From assembly GCF_008638365.1 (NCBI RefSeq), contig NZ_VWVU01000007.1, forward strand, positions 62,001-126,000: a stretch of DNA of 64,000 bases, given 5' to 3'. Positions within the stretch are counted from its first letter, which is position 1. Each line of letters begins with the position of its first letter. Source of the DNA: Nocardiopsis quinghaiensis. GTDB lineage: Bacteria > Actinomycetota > Actinomycetes > Streptosporangiales > Streptosporangiaceae. The notes beneath the pieces were generated by a model. That model was not told the DNA's origin, made no database searches, and worked only from the letters and a program-made list of their open reading frames with translations. Positions 38,103 through 48,016 of the stretch are shown in pieces. A program made the translations under genes and the position numbers.

Positions 38103-39116
38103 TTACTGTCCTGCCAAAATCTGTCCGATGTACCGAGCCACGGCGCGTACTGCTCCCATCGTTCCCGGGTAGTCCATCCGGGTGGGCCCCACCACGCCGA
38201 TCTTGGCGAGCGACTGGTTTCCCACACCGTAGTCGGCCGAGACGACGGAGGTGGACCTGAGTCCCTCGTGAAAGTTCTCCGCGCCGATGCGCACCGTGAG
38301 CATCGACGGGTCCTTCGCCTCCCCCAACAAACGGATGAGGACCATGTTCTCTTCCAGTGCCTCCAGGACGTCCCGGAGGCTGGCGGTGAAGTCGACGGCG
38401 GCGAGGTTGGCCGTCCCCGCGAGGACGATCTTCTCCTCGCGCCGTTCGACGAGGCTCTCCAGTAGGACGGAGAGGACCGACACCGCCATCTGACGCTGTT
38501 CGGGCGGGACCTGGGAAGGCAGGTCCTCCACCGCGCCGGGCACCTCGCCGAGGTGGAGCCCGGAGATGGCCCGGTTGAGCATGCCGCGCAGGTCGTTGAC
38601 GGCGGTCTCCTTGGTCTCACCCAGGCCGTCGATGACACGCTGTTCGACACGGCCCGTGTTGGTGATCACGACCATCATGACCCGCTGGGCCCCGAGGGGG
38701 ATCAGCTCCACGTGCTGAACCGACGAGCGGGTCAGCGAGGGGTACTGGACGATCGCGACCTGACGGGTGAGCTGGGAGAGGAGCCTCACGGTACGGGCGA
38801 CGATCTCGTCGAGGTCCACGGCACCGGTGAGAAAGGACTCGATGGCGCGCCGCTCCGCCGAGGAGAGCGGTTTGACCGAGGAGAGCCGGTCGACGAAGAG
38901 CCGGTACCCCTTGTCCGTGGGCACCCGGCCCGCGCTGGTGTGCGGCTGGGTGATGTAGCCGTCCTCTTCCAGGGCGACCATGTCGTTGCGGATCGTCGCC
39001 GGGGAGACACCGAGCCTGTGACGGTCGGCCAGTGCCTTGGATCCCACGGGCTCGTTGGTGTTGACGAAGTCCTCGACGACGGCACGCAGGACCGCGAGCT
39101 TGCGCTCATCCAGCAA
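38103..39116 (-). CDS. hrcA: Heat-inducible transcription repressor HrcA
   Basis: 337 aa from a TTG at 39116, which follows AGGAGG by seven bases and yields the standard [18 protein letters not shown]. The winged helix ([39 protein letters not shown]) precedes the dimer and GroE-sensing domains. A CIRCE element lies directly upstream, so the gene should repress itself, dnaJ and rsmE. An alternative ATG further upstream would place the start inside the operator region. Confidence 0.95.
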   Translation of the reverse strand: MLDERKLAVLRAVVEDFVNTNEPVGSKALADRHRLGVSPATIRNDMVALEEDGYITQPHTSAGRVPTDKGYRLFVDRLSSVKPLSSAERRAIESFLTGAVDLDEIVARTVRLLSQLTRQVAIVQYPSLTRSSVQHVELIPLGAQRVMMVVITNTGRVEQRVIDGLGETKETAVNDLRGMLNRAISGLHLGEVPGAVEDLPSQVPPEQRQMAVSVLSVLLESLVERREEKIVLAGTANLAAVDFTASLRDVLEALEENMVLIRLLGEAKDPSMLTVRIGAENFHEGLRSTSVVSADYGVGNQSLAKIGVVGPTRMDYPGTMGAVRAVARYIGQILAGQ

Positions 39117-39127
39117 CTCGCCACCTC

Positions 39128-39154
39128 CTGGCACTCCATGGTCCTCAGTGCTAA
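39128..39154. promoter_or_regulatory. CIRCE operator of hrcA
   Basis: On the minus strand TTAGCACTG-N9-GAGTGCCAG, against the known consensus TTAGCACTC-N9-GAGTGCTAA (15 of 18 positions). It ends 11 bp before the proposed TTG start, so HrcA bound here would block its own transcription or ribosome access. Confidence 0.85.
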
Positions 39155-39306
39155 TTCTATGCCCGACCGCAAACCCGGTCGGCTACCCGTGCGTGGAACG
39201 CCCGGGGAACGCGACCTCTTCCTCCCCTTCTTCCTTCCCCACCGGATCGGCGGCACGCGCCGCCGCCACCGGGGACCGGGGCCCCGCACCAGTAGACTGC
39301 ACGACC

Positions 39307-40146
39307 GTGGCAACCAAGGGAACCAGCCGTTACAGCAGTGACGTGCTCGCCGAGGACCGGCACAGGCCGAGGAGGAAGGCCGTGCGCGAGGTGCCCCTGT
39401 CCCGGGACCTGGTCGTGGAGGACGCCGAGGAGGCGTTCTGCGGGGCCGTGGTGGCCTGGGACAAGGCGACCGTGACCCTGGAGGACCGGCACGGCCGCCG
39501 ACGCGTGTTCGACCTCGGGCCGTCCGCGTTCCTGGTCGAGGGCGAACTGGCCACGCTCGTGCGCCCCGCCGCGGCTCCGCGGGGACCGCTGCGCAGCGCC
39601 TCCGGGTCGGTGGCGGTACCGGACGCGCGTGCGCGCACCGCCCGGGAGAGCCGGATCTACGTGGAGGGCGTCCACGACGCCGAACTGGTGGAGCGGGTCT
39701 GGGGCCACGACCTGCGCGTCGAGGGGGTGGCCGTCGAGTTCCTGGAGGGGATCGACGACCTGCCGTCGATCGTGGCGGATTTCTCACCCGGGCCGGGCAG
39801 GAGGCTGGGGGTCCTGGTGGACCACCTGGTCCCGGACTCCAAGGAGACCCGGATCGCCGAGCGGGTGCGCGACGAGCACGTGCTGGTGGTCGGCCACCCC
39901 TACGTCGACGTGTGGCAGGCGGTGCGGCCGAGTGCCGTGGGCATCGCGGGCTGGCCCGAGGTACCGCGCGGCGTTCCCTGGAAGGAGGGGGTCGTACGGG
40001 CTCTGGGGTGGCGGATGGAGACGGGTGAGGCGTGGCGCCGGATCCTGGGCTCGGTCCGTACCTATGCTGATCTGGAGCCGGCCCTGCTCGGCCGGGTGGA
40101 GGAGCTGATCGACTTCGTCACCGGACCGCACCCGGACGGCCCCTAG
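39307..40146 (+). CDS. DUF3097-family protein, TOPRIM-like
   Basis: 279 aa, GTG start. An N-terminal basic stretch and a small beta-rich region ([35 protein letters not shown]) precede a region from about 115 onward: [18 protein letters not shown], then [15 protein letters not shown] and [19 protein letters not shown]. The spaced acidic residues resemble a TOPRIM metal site (Glu, then Asp-x-Asp-like). Function unknown; a nucleic-acid role is inference. Divergent from hrcA with 190 bp between. Confidence 0.82.
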   Translation: MATKGTSRYSSDVLAEDRHRPRRKAVREVPLSRDLVVEDAEEAFCGAVVAWDKATVTLEDRHGRRRVFDLGPSAFLVEGELATLVRPAAAPRGPLRSASGSVAVPDARARTARESRIYVEGVHDAELVERVWGHDLRVEGVAVEFLEGIDDLPSIVADFSPGPGRRLGVLVDHLVPDSKETRIAERVRDEHVLVVGHPYVDVWQAVRPSAVGIAGWPEVPRGVPWKEGVVRALGWRMETGEAWRRILGSVRTYADLEPALLGRVEELIDFVTGPHPDGP

Positions 40147-40307
40147 GAAGCACCGCGCGCAAGGGAGCAGGGCAGGACCTAGGATTCTGCCCAGAGCGAG
40201 GTGTCGGCGCCGTTGGCGCCTCGGGTCCCCCGCCTCCGGCCCTGCGCGGTCGTCGGTACAGCCCGGTAGTACGAGAACCGCCCCCATCAGCGGAGCCAAG
40301 GAAGAGC

Positions 40308-41483
40308 ATGAGCGAGACCCCGACGAATCCTCCCTCCCCGGAGGACCCCCACCAAGGGCAGCAGCCGGACCACGGGCAGAACGAGCAGCAGGAGTACGGA
40401 CAGCAGCCGGACCAGGGCCGACAGCCCGGGTACGGACAGCCGTCGGGGGCCCATCCCGCCTACGGTCAGCCGTCCGGAGCGCAGTCGCCGTACGCGCCCC
40501 GGCCCGACCAGGGACAGCGGCCCTACGCCCCGCAGCCCGGCTACGGTCAGCAGGGGTACGGCCAGCAGCCGCCGCAGTACGGGCAGCCCCAGCCGCCGGA
40601 GTACGGCCAGCCCGCCCACGGCCAGCCGTCCGGGGCCCGACCGGGCTACGCGCCGCCCCCGGAGTACGGGCAGCCGCCCCAGTACGGACAACAGCCTCCC
40701 CAGCCCCAGCAACCGGGCTACGGCCAGCCCTCCGGCGGTCAGCCCGGGTACGGCCGGCAGCAGCCGGAGTACGGGCAGCCCTCGGGAGCGCAGTCGCCGT
40801 ACGCGCCCCAGCCCGACCAGGGGCAGCAGGTCGGTGGACGGCCCGCCTACGGACAGCAGCCACCCGGTTTCGCGCCTCCCGGTGACCCCGGTCAGCAGGG
40901 GTACGGCCAGCAGCCGCCGCAGTACGGGCAGCCCCAGCCGCCGGAGTACGGCCAGCCCGCCCACGGCCAGCCGTCCGGGGCCCGACCGGGCTACGCGCCG
41001 CCCCCGGAGTACGGGCAGCCGCCCCAGTACGGACAACAGCCTCCCCAGCCCCAGCAACCGGGCTACGGCCAGCAGCCCCCGTACCCGGGAGACCCCGCGG
41101 CGTACGGTCAGCCCCAGCAGCAGCCCGGCGGTGACAGCGGCACGCTGGTTGCCATGCTCGCCCACCTGTCCGGTTTCGTGATCGCCTGCCTGGGCTGGAT
41201 CCCGCCGCTGGCGGTCTACTTCGCCAAGCGCAACCAGTCGCCCTTCGTGCGCCACCACGCGGCGGAGGCGGCGAACTTCCAGCTCACCCTGCTGATTCCG
41301 TACATCTTCGCCTGGGTCGTTTTCATCGGTTTGGGTATCTTCTTCCCAGCACTGTCCTGGATCGGTTCCCTACTGATCGCTCTGATATGGATCGTCGCCA
41401 TCGTTTTCGGCGTCATAGGTGCCAGCAGCGCGAACAAGGGGACGTGGTACCGCTATCCGGTGAGTATCCGCCTGCTGAAGTGA
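40308..41483 (+). CDS. Pro/Gln/Gly/Tyr-rich membrane protein with DUF4870 domain
   Basis: 391 aa. The first 275 residues are cytoplasmic low-complexity repeats of YGQQP, YGQPS and EYGQP type. The C terminus (about 280-391) is a DUF4870 domain with roughly three membrane spans ([29 protein letters not shown], the [15 protein letters not shown] signature, [17 protein letters not shown]). A 185-bp exact direct repeat lies inside the gene (40544-40728 and 40889-41073, 345 bp apart, in frame). The gene precedes a shorter paralogue. Function unknown. Confidence 0.87.
   Translation: MSETPTNPPSPEDPHQGQQPDHGQNEQQEYGQQPDQGRQPGYGQPSGAHPAYGQPSGAQSPYAPRPDQGQRPYAPQPGYGQQGYGQQPPQYGQPQPPEYGQPAHGQPSGARPGYAPPPEYGQPPQYGQQPPQPQQPGYGQPSGGQPGYGRQQPEYGQPSGAQSPYAPQPDQGQQVGGRPAYGQQPPGFAPPGDPGQQGYGQQPPQYGQPQPPEYGQPAHGQPSGARPGYAPPPEYGQPPQYGQQPPQPQQPGYGQQPPYPGDPAAYGQPQQQPGGDSGTLVAMLAHLSGFVIACLGWIPPLAVYFAKRNQSPFVRHHAAEAANFQLTLLIPYIFAWVVFIGLGIFFPALSWIGSLLIALIWIVAIVFGVIGASSANKGTWYRYPVSIRLLK
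40544..41073 (+). repeat. 185-bp exact in-frame direct repeat inside a coding region
   Basis: 40544-40728 equals 40889-41073 base for base, offset 345 bp (115 codons). No synonymous difference is present, so the duplication is recent or kept uniform by recombination. Confidence 0.9.
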
Positions 41484-41529
41484 TCCCCGCACGCACGCAG
41501 TCCGATCCGTCCGTACAAAGGAACCAACG

Positions 41530-42171
41530 ATGTCCTATCCCAGCAATCCTCCCGAGGACCCCTACGGCCAGGGCCAGCAGCCGGGCCAGGAGGGATCCGG
41601 CGGCTACCCCTCCCAGCCTGGACACCCCAGCGGTGGCTATCCCTCCCAGGCCGGGCAGCCCAACGGCGGCTACGGCCAGCCGGGCCAGCCGGGTCAGCCC
41701 GGGTACCAGCAGGGCGGCTACCCGCCTCCGCCCAACCAGCCCGGCGGCTACCCGGGCCAGCCCGGATACCAGGAGCAGGGCGGTTACGGCCCCCAGGGCG
41801 CCTACGGTCAGCCGGGCGGTTACGGCCCCTCCTCGGCCACGACCGGTCAGCCCAACTCCGACGAGCGCCAGATGAGCCTGTTCGCCCACCTGGGCGGCGG
41901 CATCCTCGGCTGGATCGTCCCGCTGATCATCTACCTGATGAAGAAGGACGAGTCGCCGTTCGTCCGTGACCAGTCGGCGCAGGCGCTGAACTTCCAGCTC
42001 CTGATCCTGATCGGCTACCTGGTCTCCAGCGTCCTGATGGTCGTCCTCATCGGTGCCCTGACCTGGTTCGTCGTCTGGGTCGTGTCCCTCATCTTCGGCA
42101 TCCTGGGCGGCGTGGCCGCCAACCGTGGGGAGTGGTACCGCTACCCGTTCAACGTCAGCTGGATCCAGTAG
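41530..42171 (+). CDS. DUF4870-domain membrane protein (paralogue)
   Basis: 213 aa, ATG after AAAGGA. A 110-residue Gly/Gln/Tyr/Pro-rich head precedes the DUF4870 domain ([55 protein letters not shown]...[15 protein letters not shown]), about three membrane spans. 46 bp after its longer paralogue, so probably one transcript. A 14-bp bidirectional terminator follows. The head lacks the long exact repeat of its neighbour. Function unknown. Confidence 0.88.
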   Translation: MSYPSNPPEDPYGQGQQPGQEGSGGYPSQPGHPSGGYPSQAGQPNGGYGQPGQPGQPGYQQGGYPPPPNQPGGYPGQPGYQEQGGYGPQGAYGQPGGYGPSSATTGQPNSDERQMSLFAHLGGGILGWIVPLIIYLMKKDESPFVRDQSAQALNFQLLILIGYLVSSVLMVVLIGALTWFVVWVVSLIFGILGGVAANRGEWYRYPFNVSWIQ

Positions 42172-42187
42172 GACCGCGTACGGCACA

Positions 42188-42219
42188 CGAGGGGCCCGGC
42201 CGCCCGGCCGGGCCCCTCG
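42188..42219. terminator. Bidirectional terminator before hemW
   Basis: Perfect 14-bp arms (42188-42201, 42206-42219) with a GCCC loop between convergent genes. Confidence 0.85.
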
Positions 42220-42247
42220 GTCGTGTCCGGGCACAGGTCCCCGGCCC

Positions 42248-43480
42248 TCAGGTGAGGTCGCGCACCACGGCGTCGGCGAGCAGGCGCCCCCGTCGGGTGA
42301 GGACCGCCCTGCCCTCCTTGTGGGCGTCGAGGTCCAACAGGCCCTCGGTGACGGCCCTTTCGGCGGCGTCCCGGCCGTGCGGCTCCAGCAGGTCCAGCGG
42401 GCAGCCCTGTTCCACGCGCAGCTCCAGCAGGACGCGCTCGAAGCGGCGCTCCTCCCCGGTGAGCACCTCACGGGCCAGGCCGGGACTGTCCCCGGCGGCC
42501 AGGCGGGCGGCGTAGGCGGCGGGGTGCTTGACGTTCCACCAGCGGGTGCCGCCGACGTGGCTGTGCGCGCCCGGCCCCACACCCCACCAGTGGCCACCGG
42601 TCCAGTAGAGCAGGTTGTGCGTGCTGCGCCCCTCGGGGGTGCGCGCCCAGTTGGACACCTCGTAGGCGGTGAACCCGGCCGAGGAGAGGAGCTCGTCGGC
42701 CATGAGGTAGCGGTCGGCCATCGCGTCGTCGTCGGGCTCGGTGAGCTCGCCCCTGCGGACCCGTGCGGCCAGCCGGGTGCCCTCCTCGACGATGAGCGAG
42801 TAGGCGGAGACGTGGTCGGGCCCGGCTGAGATCGCGGCCTCCAGGGAGGCCCGCCAGTCGTCGTCGCCCTCGCCGGGCGTGCCGTAGATCAGATCCAGGT
42901 TGACGTGCTCGAACCCGGCCCGGCGCGCCCACTCCACGCACTGCTCGGGGCGTCCGGGGGTGTGGCCGCGTTCCAGCACCCTGAGCACGTGGGTACGGGC
43001 GCTCTGCATGCCGAAGGAGATCCGGGTGAACCCGGCCCCGCGCAACCGCGCCAGGTAGTCGGGGGTGACGGTCTCGGGGTTGGCCTCGGTGGTCAGTTCG
43101 GCGTCGGGGGTGAGCCCGAAGCGGTCGCGGACGGCGGCGACGATCCGGCCCAGGTCCTCGGCGGGCAACAGGGTGGGCGTCCCCCCGCCGACGAACACGG
43201 TGCTCACCGGCGGACGCTCCCCGGTCAGGACCCGGTCGGCCATCTCCACCTCGGCGATGGCCTGGTCGGCGTAGTTGTCGCGGGAGGCGGTGACGCCACC
43301 GTCCCGGGAGACCAGCTCCTCGGCCGTGTAGGTGTTGAAGTCGCAGTAGCCGCAGCGCGTGACGCAGAAGGGCACGTGGACGTAGAACCCGAGGGGCCGG
43401 TCGCCGAGTTCGGCGAGGGACTGCCCGGGCAGTTCCCCGGTGCGCGGTACGGGATCGCCGTCGAGGGCAACGGAAGGCAT
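42248..43480 (-). CDS. hemW: Radical SAM heme chaperone HemW
   Basis: 410 aa. The radical-SAM cluster motif is CVTRCGYCDF (CxxxCxxC), preceded by GFYVHVPF; GGGTPTLLP and the ISFGMQSARTHVLRVLERGHT segment follow, then the HemW C-terminal domain with NLLYWTGGHWWGVGPGAHSHVGG. HemW hands heme to respiratory enzymes and is often mislabelled as coproporphyrinogen oxidase. ATG start. In actinobacteria it normally lies near lepA and hrcA; here the maltose locus separates it from lepA. Confidence 0.93.
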   Translation of the reverse strand: MPSVALDGDPVPRTGELPGQSLAELGDRPLGFYVHVPFCVTRCGYCDFNTYTAEELVSRDGGVTASRDNYADQAIAEVEMADRVLTGERPPVSTVFVGGGTPTLLPAEDLGRIVAAVRDRFGLTPDAELTTEANPETVTPDYLARLRGAGFTRISFGMQSARTHVLRVLERGHTPGRPEQCVEWARRAGFEHVNLDLIYGTPGEGDDDWRASLEAAISAGPDHVSAYSLIVEEGTRLAARVRRGELTEPDDDAMADRYLMADELLSSAGFTAYEVSNWARTPEGRSTHNLLYWTGGHWWGVGPGAHSHVGGTRWWNVKHPAAYAARLAAGDSPGLAREVLTGEERRFERVLLELRVEQGCPLDLLEPHGRDAAERAVTEGLLDLDAHKEGRAVLTRRGRLLADAVVRDLT

Positions 43481-43574
43481 GTCCCCAGTGTCGCCGACGG
43501 GACGGCGTGCCCAGGCCGGAGCACGTGTGCGCGTCCGGTCCCACCCGTCACCGTCGCGGCCTCGGCCGCGGACC

Positions 43575-44681
43575 TCAGACCCGGGGGCGTCCGGCCTGGC
43601 TGTCCGTGGAGGCGGCGTCGACCGTGGAGACCCGTGTGGCGGAGGGGGTGACGGGGGTTGAGGCGGGGGCGTGCCTGCGTGCGGGGGCGGTGGCGGTGGA
43701 GCCGCGGACGACCAGCTCGGGGTCGAAGACGTACTCGGTGTGGGAGACGGGGTGTCCGGCGATCTCGTCGCACAGGGCGCGCACGGCGGCCAGCGCCATG
43801 GCGCTGACCGGCTGGCGGACGGTGGTCAGCGGGGGATCGGTGAAGGCGATGAGCTGGGAGTCGTCGAAGCCCACCACCGAGAAGTCCCGGGGAACGCGCA
43901 TGCCGCGCTGGCGGGCGGCGCGGATGGCGCCCAGGGCCATCATGTCCGAGCCGCAGACCATGGCGGTGACGCCGCGCTCGATGAGCCTGGCAGCGGCGGC
44001 GTGGCCGCCCTCCACTCCGAACAGCGACAGCTCGACGAGGTCGTCGCCGTCCAGGCCGTGCCGGACCAGGGCCCGGTGGTAACCGTCGAGCTTGCGGCGG
44101 ACCGGGACGTAGCGCTCGGGGCCGCTGGTGAAGCCGATGCGGGTGTGGCCGAGCGCGACCAGGTGGTCGACGGCCAGCCGCCCGGCCTCCCGGTCATCGC
44201 AGGAGATGAACGCGGCGGGGATGGTGTCGGCGAACCCGTTGACGAGCACGATCGGGAGCCTGTGCGAGACCAGGGCGTGGTAGCGCTCATGGGAGGCGGT
44301 GGTGTCGGCGTGGCGCCCGGAGACGAAGAGGATGCCGGAGACGTTACGCTCCAGGAGCAGCTCCACGTACTCGTCCTCGGTTATTCCGCCGGGGGTCTGG
44401 GTGCACAGCACGGGCGTGTACCCGCGCTGGGCGAGCGCTCCCTCGGCGGCCTGGGCGAACATCGGGAAGACCGGGTTCTCCAGCTCCGGTATGACCATGC
44501 CGACCAGTCCCGCCGAGCGCTGCCGCAGCCGGGCCGGACGCTCGTAGCCGAGTACGTCCAGAGCGGTCAGGACGGCTTTGCGCGTGTCGCTGCCGACACC
44601 CGGCTTGTCGTTGAGCACCCGCGAGACGGTCGCCTCGCTGACGCCTGCGTGCCGCGCTATGTCGGCAAGTCGTGGACCCAT
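43575..44681 (-). CDS. malR: LacI-family repressor, MalR-like
   Basis: 368 aa from the ATG at 44681 (MGPRLADIARHAGVSEATVSRVLNDKPGVGSDTRKAVLTALDVLGYERP), the standard LacI DNA-binding head; an in-frame Met 30 bp upstream is less likely. The periplasmic-binding-like core reads VIPELENPVFPMFAQAAEGALAQRGYTPVLCTQTPGG. It closely follows Streptomyces MalR as I remember it and is divergent from an alpha-glucosidase gene. The tail (about 340-368) is a Ser/Thr/Ala extension. Confidence 0.92.
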   Translation of the reverse strand: MGPRLADIARHAGVSEATVSRVLNDKPGVGSDTRKAVLTALDVLGYERPARLRQRSAGLVGMVIPELENPVFPMFAQAAEGALAQRGYTPVLCTQTPGGITEDEYVELLLERNVSGILFVSGRHADTTASHERYHALVSHRLPIVLVNGFADTIPAAFISCDDREAGRLAVDHLVALGHTRIGFTSGPERYVPVRRKLDGYHRALVRHGLDGDDLVELSLFGVEGGHAAAARLIERGVTAMVCGSDMMALGAIRAARQRGMRVPRDFSVVGFDDSQLIAFTDPPLTTVRQPVSAMALAAVRALCDEIAGHPVSHTEYVFDPELVVRGSTATAPARRHAPASTPVTPSATRVSTVDAASTDSQAGRPRV

Positions 44682-44733
44682 GGGCGCAACTCTAGTCGAG
44701 AGCGGCGTCACATGGCCGAAAGTTGGCGGTAAT

Positions 44734-44752
44734 CTTGCGCAAGAACTTGCAG
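44734..44752. promoter_or_regulatory. MalR-type operator before the alpha-glucosidase gene
   Basis: CTTGCGCAAG (44734-44743) followed by CTTGCAG (44746-44752) in the 97-bp divergent region. CTTGCA-type repeats are the known form of actinomycete maltose operators; CTTGCAAG recurs at 46663-46670 upstream of malE. Confidence 0.75.
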
Positions 44753-44778
44753 TCGCCCATAGGGAAGGACCCCCACTG

Positions 44779-46380
44779 ATGGAGCCTCAGTCGCACTGGT
44801 GGCGTGACGCAGCCATCTACCAGATCTACGTGCGCAGCTTCGCCGACTCCAACGGTGACGGGGAGGGCGACCTCGCCGGCATCCGTGAGCGCCTCCCCCA
44901 CCTGGCCGAGCTCGGCGTGGACGCGATCTGGCTGACACCGTTCTACGTCTCCCCCCTCGCCGACGGCGGTTACGACGTCGCCGACTACCGCGACGTCGAC
45001 CCGCGCTTCGGCACCCTGGAGGACTTCGACGCGCTCCTGGCCGCGGCCCACGACATGGGCATCCGCCTGATCATCGACGTCGTGCCCAACCACTCCTCCT
45101 CCGCCCACCGGTGGTTCCGCGAGGCCGTGGCCGCCGAGCCGGGCGACCACGTCCGTTCGCGGTACATCTTCCGGGACGGCCGCGGGTCCGACGGGGAGGA
45201 GCCGCCCAACAACTGGAAGTCGATCTTCGGCGGTCCGGCCTGGACCCGGCTCAAGCGGCCCGACGGCACTCCCGAGCAGTGGTACCTGCACCTGTTCGAC
45301 CCCGAGCAACCCGACTTCGACTGGACCAGCCAGGAGGTGCACGACGAGTTCGACGACGTGCTGCGCTTCTGGCTGGAACGGGGCGTGGACGGCTTCCGCA
45401 TCGACGTCGCGCACGGCATGGTCAAGGACCCGGAGCTGCCCGACATCGCCGAGGACGCCAAGGCCGACCTGCTCGACGGCAGCACCACGCTGCCCTACTT
45501 CGACCAGGACGGCGTGCACGAGATCTACCGCCGCTGGTCGCGGATCGCGGCCGAGTACCCGGGCGACCGCGCCCTGGTGGCCGAGGCGTGGGTGGAGAAC
45601 GCCGACCGGGTGGCCCGTTACCTGCGCCCGGACGAACTGCACCAGGCGTTCAACTTCGAGTACCTGACCGCGCCGTGGGACGCCGGCCGGCTGCGCGAGG
45701 TCATCGACGGCTCCCTGGCGGCCAACAACGCGGTGGGCGCCACCACCACGTGGGTGCTGTCCAACCACGACGTGACCCGGCACGTGACCCGCTTCGGCGG
45801 TGGCGAGCAGGGGCTGCGCCGGGCGCGCGCGGCGACGCTGATGATGCTGGGCCTGCCCGGCTCCGTGTACCTGTACCAGGGCGAGGAGCTGGGCCTTCCC
45901 GAGGTCACCGACCTGCCCGAGGACGCGCTGCAGGATCCGACGTGGGAGCGCTCGGGCCACACCGACCGCGGCCGGGACGGCTGCCGGGTACCGCTGCCGT
46001 GGGAGGACGGAAGCGCCCCGTACGGGTTCGGCCCCGAGGGCAGCGTCCCGTGGCTGCCGATGCCCGAGGGCTGGGGAGCCCTGTCGCGCGCCGCCCAGCG
46101 CGGCGTGAAGAACTCGACCCTGGAGTTGTACACCAGGGCGCTGCGCCTGCGCCGGGAGCTGGACGCGCTCGGCGACGGGGCGATGACCTGGCTGGACGCA
46201 CCCGGGGGCGTGCTGTACTTCGAGCGCGGGTCCGGTGTGCGCGTCGCGGCCAACCTCACCGGTGAGGCCGTGGAACTCGCGGCTGCGGGCGAGGTGCTCG
46301 TGTCCAGCGGCCCGGTCGACGAACCGGCCGGGGACGCCCTGACGCTGCCCGCCGAGACGGCGGTGTGGCTGCGCGGCTGA
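44779..46380 (+). CDS. Alpha-glucosidase, glycoside hydrolase family 13
   Basis: 533 aa, ATG after AGGGAAGGA. It has no signal peptide and should hydrolyse maltose or maltodextrins in the cytoplasm. GH13 catalytic residues: nucleophile Asp in GFRIDVAHG, acid/base Glu in LVAEAWV, third Asp in LSNHDVTRH; conserved region I is IIDVVPNHSS. WWRDAAIYQIYVRSFADSNGDGEGDLAGI marks the oligo-1,6-glucosidase/alpha-glucosidase subfamily. It lies between malR and malEFG. A 13-bp terminator hairpin follows. Confidence 0.94.
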   Translation: MEPQSHWWRDAAIYQIYVRSFADSNGDGEGDLAGIRERLPHLAELGVDAIWLTPFYVSPLADGGYDVADYRDVDPRFGTLEDFDALLAAAHDMGIRLIIDVVPNHSSSAHRWFREAVAAEPGDHVRSRYIFRDGRGSDGEEPPNNWKSIFGGPAWTRLKRPDGTPEQWYLHLFDPEQPDFDWTSQEVHDEFDDVLRFWLERGVDGFRIDVAHGMVKDPELPDIAEDAKADLLDGSTTLPYFDQDGVHEIYRRWSRIAAEYPGDRALVAEAWVENADRVARYLRPDELHQAFNFEYLTAPWDAGRLREVIDGSLAANNAVGATTTWVLSNHDVTRHVTRFGGGEQGLRRARAATLMMLGLPGSVYLYQGEELGLPEVTDLPEDALQDPTWERSGHTDRGRDGCRVPLPWEDGSAPYGFGPEGSVPWLPMPEGWGALSRAAQRGVKNSTLELYTRALRLRRELDALGDGAMTWLDAPGGVLYFERGSGVRVAANLTGEAVELAAAGEVLVSSGPVDEPAGDALTLPAETAVWLRG

Positions 46381-46768
46381 CACCGCGCGGGCGGTACCGG
46401 GGCACGCGCCCGGTACCGCCCCGGTGTTCTCCCCCACCCCCGCCCCGCCCGTCCGGCGGCGGCGTCGACCGGGGTCGAGACCCGGTCACGTCCGGGTTCG
46501 CGTAGCCCGCCATCGTGCGTTCAATGGTGTTACTAAATCCCCGTTCATCACACGGATGATCAGCCTGGCGTCACAGCGCCGCTACGCACCGCAGGACGTC
46601 ACGCCCGCGTTTCCACTACGTTTCCGCATCTTTATGCAGGAGTTCCGCAAACTCTTTCAAAGCTTGCAAGTTATTGCTAGCGTCACATCACCACGCATGC
46701 CCGGCCCGGGGCCGCCGACGAAGCGCATGCGCGACCTCCTCAGTACGGCCTCCCGGAAGGAAGACACC
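46381..46768. promoter_or_regulatory. Gap with terminator and malE control region
   Basis: 388 bp. A perfect 13-bp hairpin at 46389-46421 (GGGCGGTACCGGG and its complement) ends the alpha-glucosidase unit. From 46510 the DNA becomes AT-richer; CTTTCAA-AG-CTTGCAAG at 46654-46670 is a MalR-type operator. No gene is seen here. Confidence 0.7.
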
Positions 46769-48016
46769 ATGAGATTCCGCAGCGCACCAGCGGTCACGGG
46801 TATCGCCGCGATCGCACTGATGGCGACGGCGTGCGGCGGCGGTGGCGCCGACGAGGGCGGCGAGACCGCGGCCCAGGACACCCTCGTCATCTGGTCCGAC
46901 CCCGAGCGCGCCGACGCCATCAAGGCCGCCGCCGCCGAGTTCGCCGAGGCCAACGGCATCGAGGTCGATGTCCAGGGTCTGGCCTTCGGCGACATCCAGG
47001 GCGACCTCCTCAACGCCCACCAGGCCGGGAACGCCCCGGACGTCTTCATCGGCGCCCACGACTGGACCGGAAACCTGGTGCGCAACGGCGCCGTCCAGCC
47101 CGTCGAACTGCCCCAGGACCGCGCCGCCGGCCTGGACGAGACCTCGCTGGACGCCCTCGGCTACGACGGACAGCTCTTCGGTGTGCCGTACTCGCAGGAG
47201 AACATCTTCCTCATGCGCAACGCCGACCTGGCTCCGGAGGCCCCCGAGACCTTCGAGGAACTGGTCGAGGTCGGCACCGAGCTCAGGGACTCCGGTGAGA
47301 CCAGCGAGGTCCTGTCCATGGCCGTGGGCCAGGAGGGCGACCCCTACCGGATGAACGCCCTGTTCACCTCCGCGGGCGGCTACCTCTTCGGCCAGGACGA
47401 GGAGGGCGACTGGGACCCGAACGACCTGGGCGTGGGCTCCGACGAGTCGGTCGAGGCCATGGAGAAGATCGCCGAGTACGGTGAGGCGGGCGAGGACGTA
47501 CTGCGCCGCTCCATCACCACCGACAACGACGCCTCCCTCTTCTACGAGGGCGAGGCCCCCTTCTTCGTCGCGGGCCCGTGGAACATCGCCGACGCCGACG
47601 AGGCGGGCGTCGACTACGAGATCAGCACGATCCCCGGCTTCGAGGGCGGGGAGCCGGCCAGCCCCTACATCGGCTACCAGGCCTTCTTCGTCACCGAGGG
47701 CAGCGACAACGGCGCCCTGGCCCAGGAGTTCGTGACCAACTACGTCACCGACACCGACTTCGTCCTCGACCTCTACGAGGCCGACCCGCGCATGCCGGTG
47801 CAGACCGAGGCCCTGGAGAGCGTCTCGGCCGACGACCCCAACATCGCCGCGATCGCCGAGGCCGGCGCCGAGGGCATGCCGATGCCCTCCATCCCGGAGA
47901 TGGGCGAGACCTGGGAGCCGCTCGGCATCGCCCAGGCCGCCGTCATCGGCGGTGAGGACGTCCGTGAGGCCATGGAGGGCGCCCACAGCACGATCGCCGA
48001 GCAGATCGGCGAGTAG
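46769..48016 (+). CDS. malE: Maltose/maltodextrin ABC transporter substrate-binding lipoprotein
   Basis: 415 aa, ATG after GGAAGGAAG. The signal peptide ends in the lipobox LMATAC, followed by a Gly-rich spacer, so it is anchored outside the membrane. DTLVIWSDPERADAIKAAAAEFAEANGIEVDVQGL and NAPDVFIGAHDWTGNLVRNGAVQP are typical of cluster-B MalE proteins, as is EGEAPFFVAGPWNI. The stop shares one base with the malF start. Expression is probably repressed by MalR through CTTGCAAG upstream. Confidence 0.94.
   Translation: MRFRSAPAVTGIAAIALMATACGGGGADEGGETAAQDTLVIWSDPERADAIKAAAAEFAEANGIEVDVQGLAFGDIQGDLLNAHQAGNAPDVFIGAHDWTGNLVRNGAVQPVELPQDRAAGLDETSLDALGYDGQLFGVPYSQENIFLMRNADLAPEAPETFEELVEVGTELRDSGETSEVLSMAVGQEGDPYRMNALFTSAGGYLFGQDEEGDWDPNDLGVGSDESVEAMEKIAEYGEAGEDVLRRSITTDNDASLFYEGEAPFFVAGPWNIADADEAGVDYEISTIPGFEGGEPASPYIGYQAFFVTEGSDNGALAQEFVTNYVTDTDFVLDLYEADPRMPVQTEALESVSADDPNIAAIAEAGAEGMPMPSIPEMGETWEPLGIAQAAVIGGEDVREAMEGAHSTIAEQIGE

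Noticed and set aside
38786..39787. 333-codon leftward frame over hrcA and DUF3097
   Set aside because: Ser/Arg/Pro shadow sequence in a different frame from hrcA.
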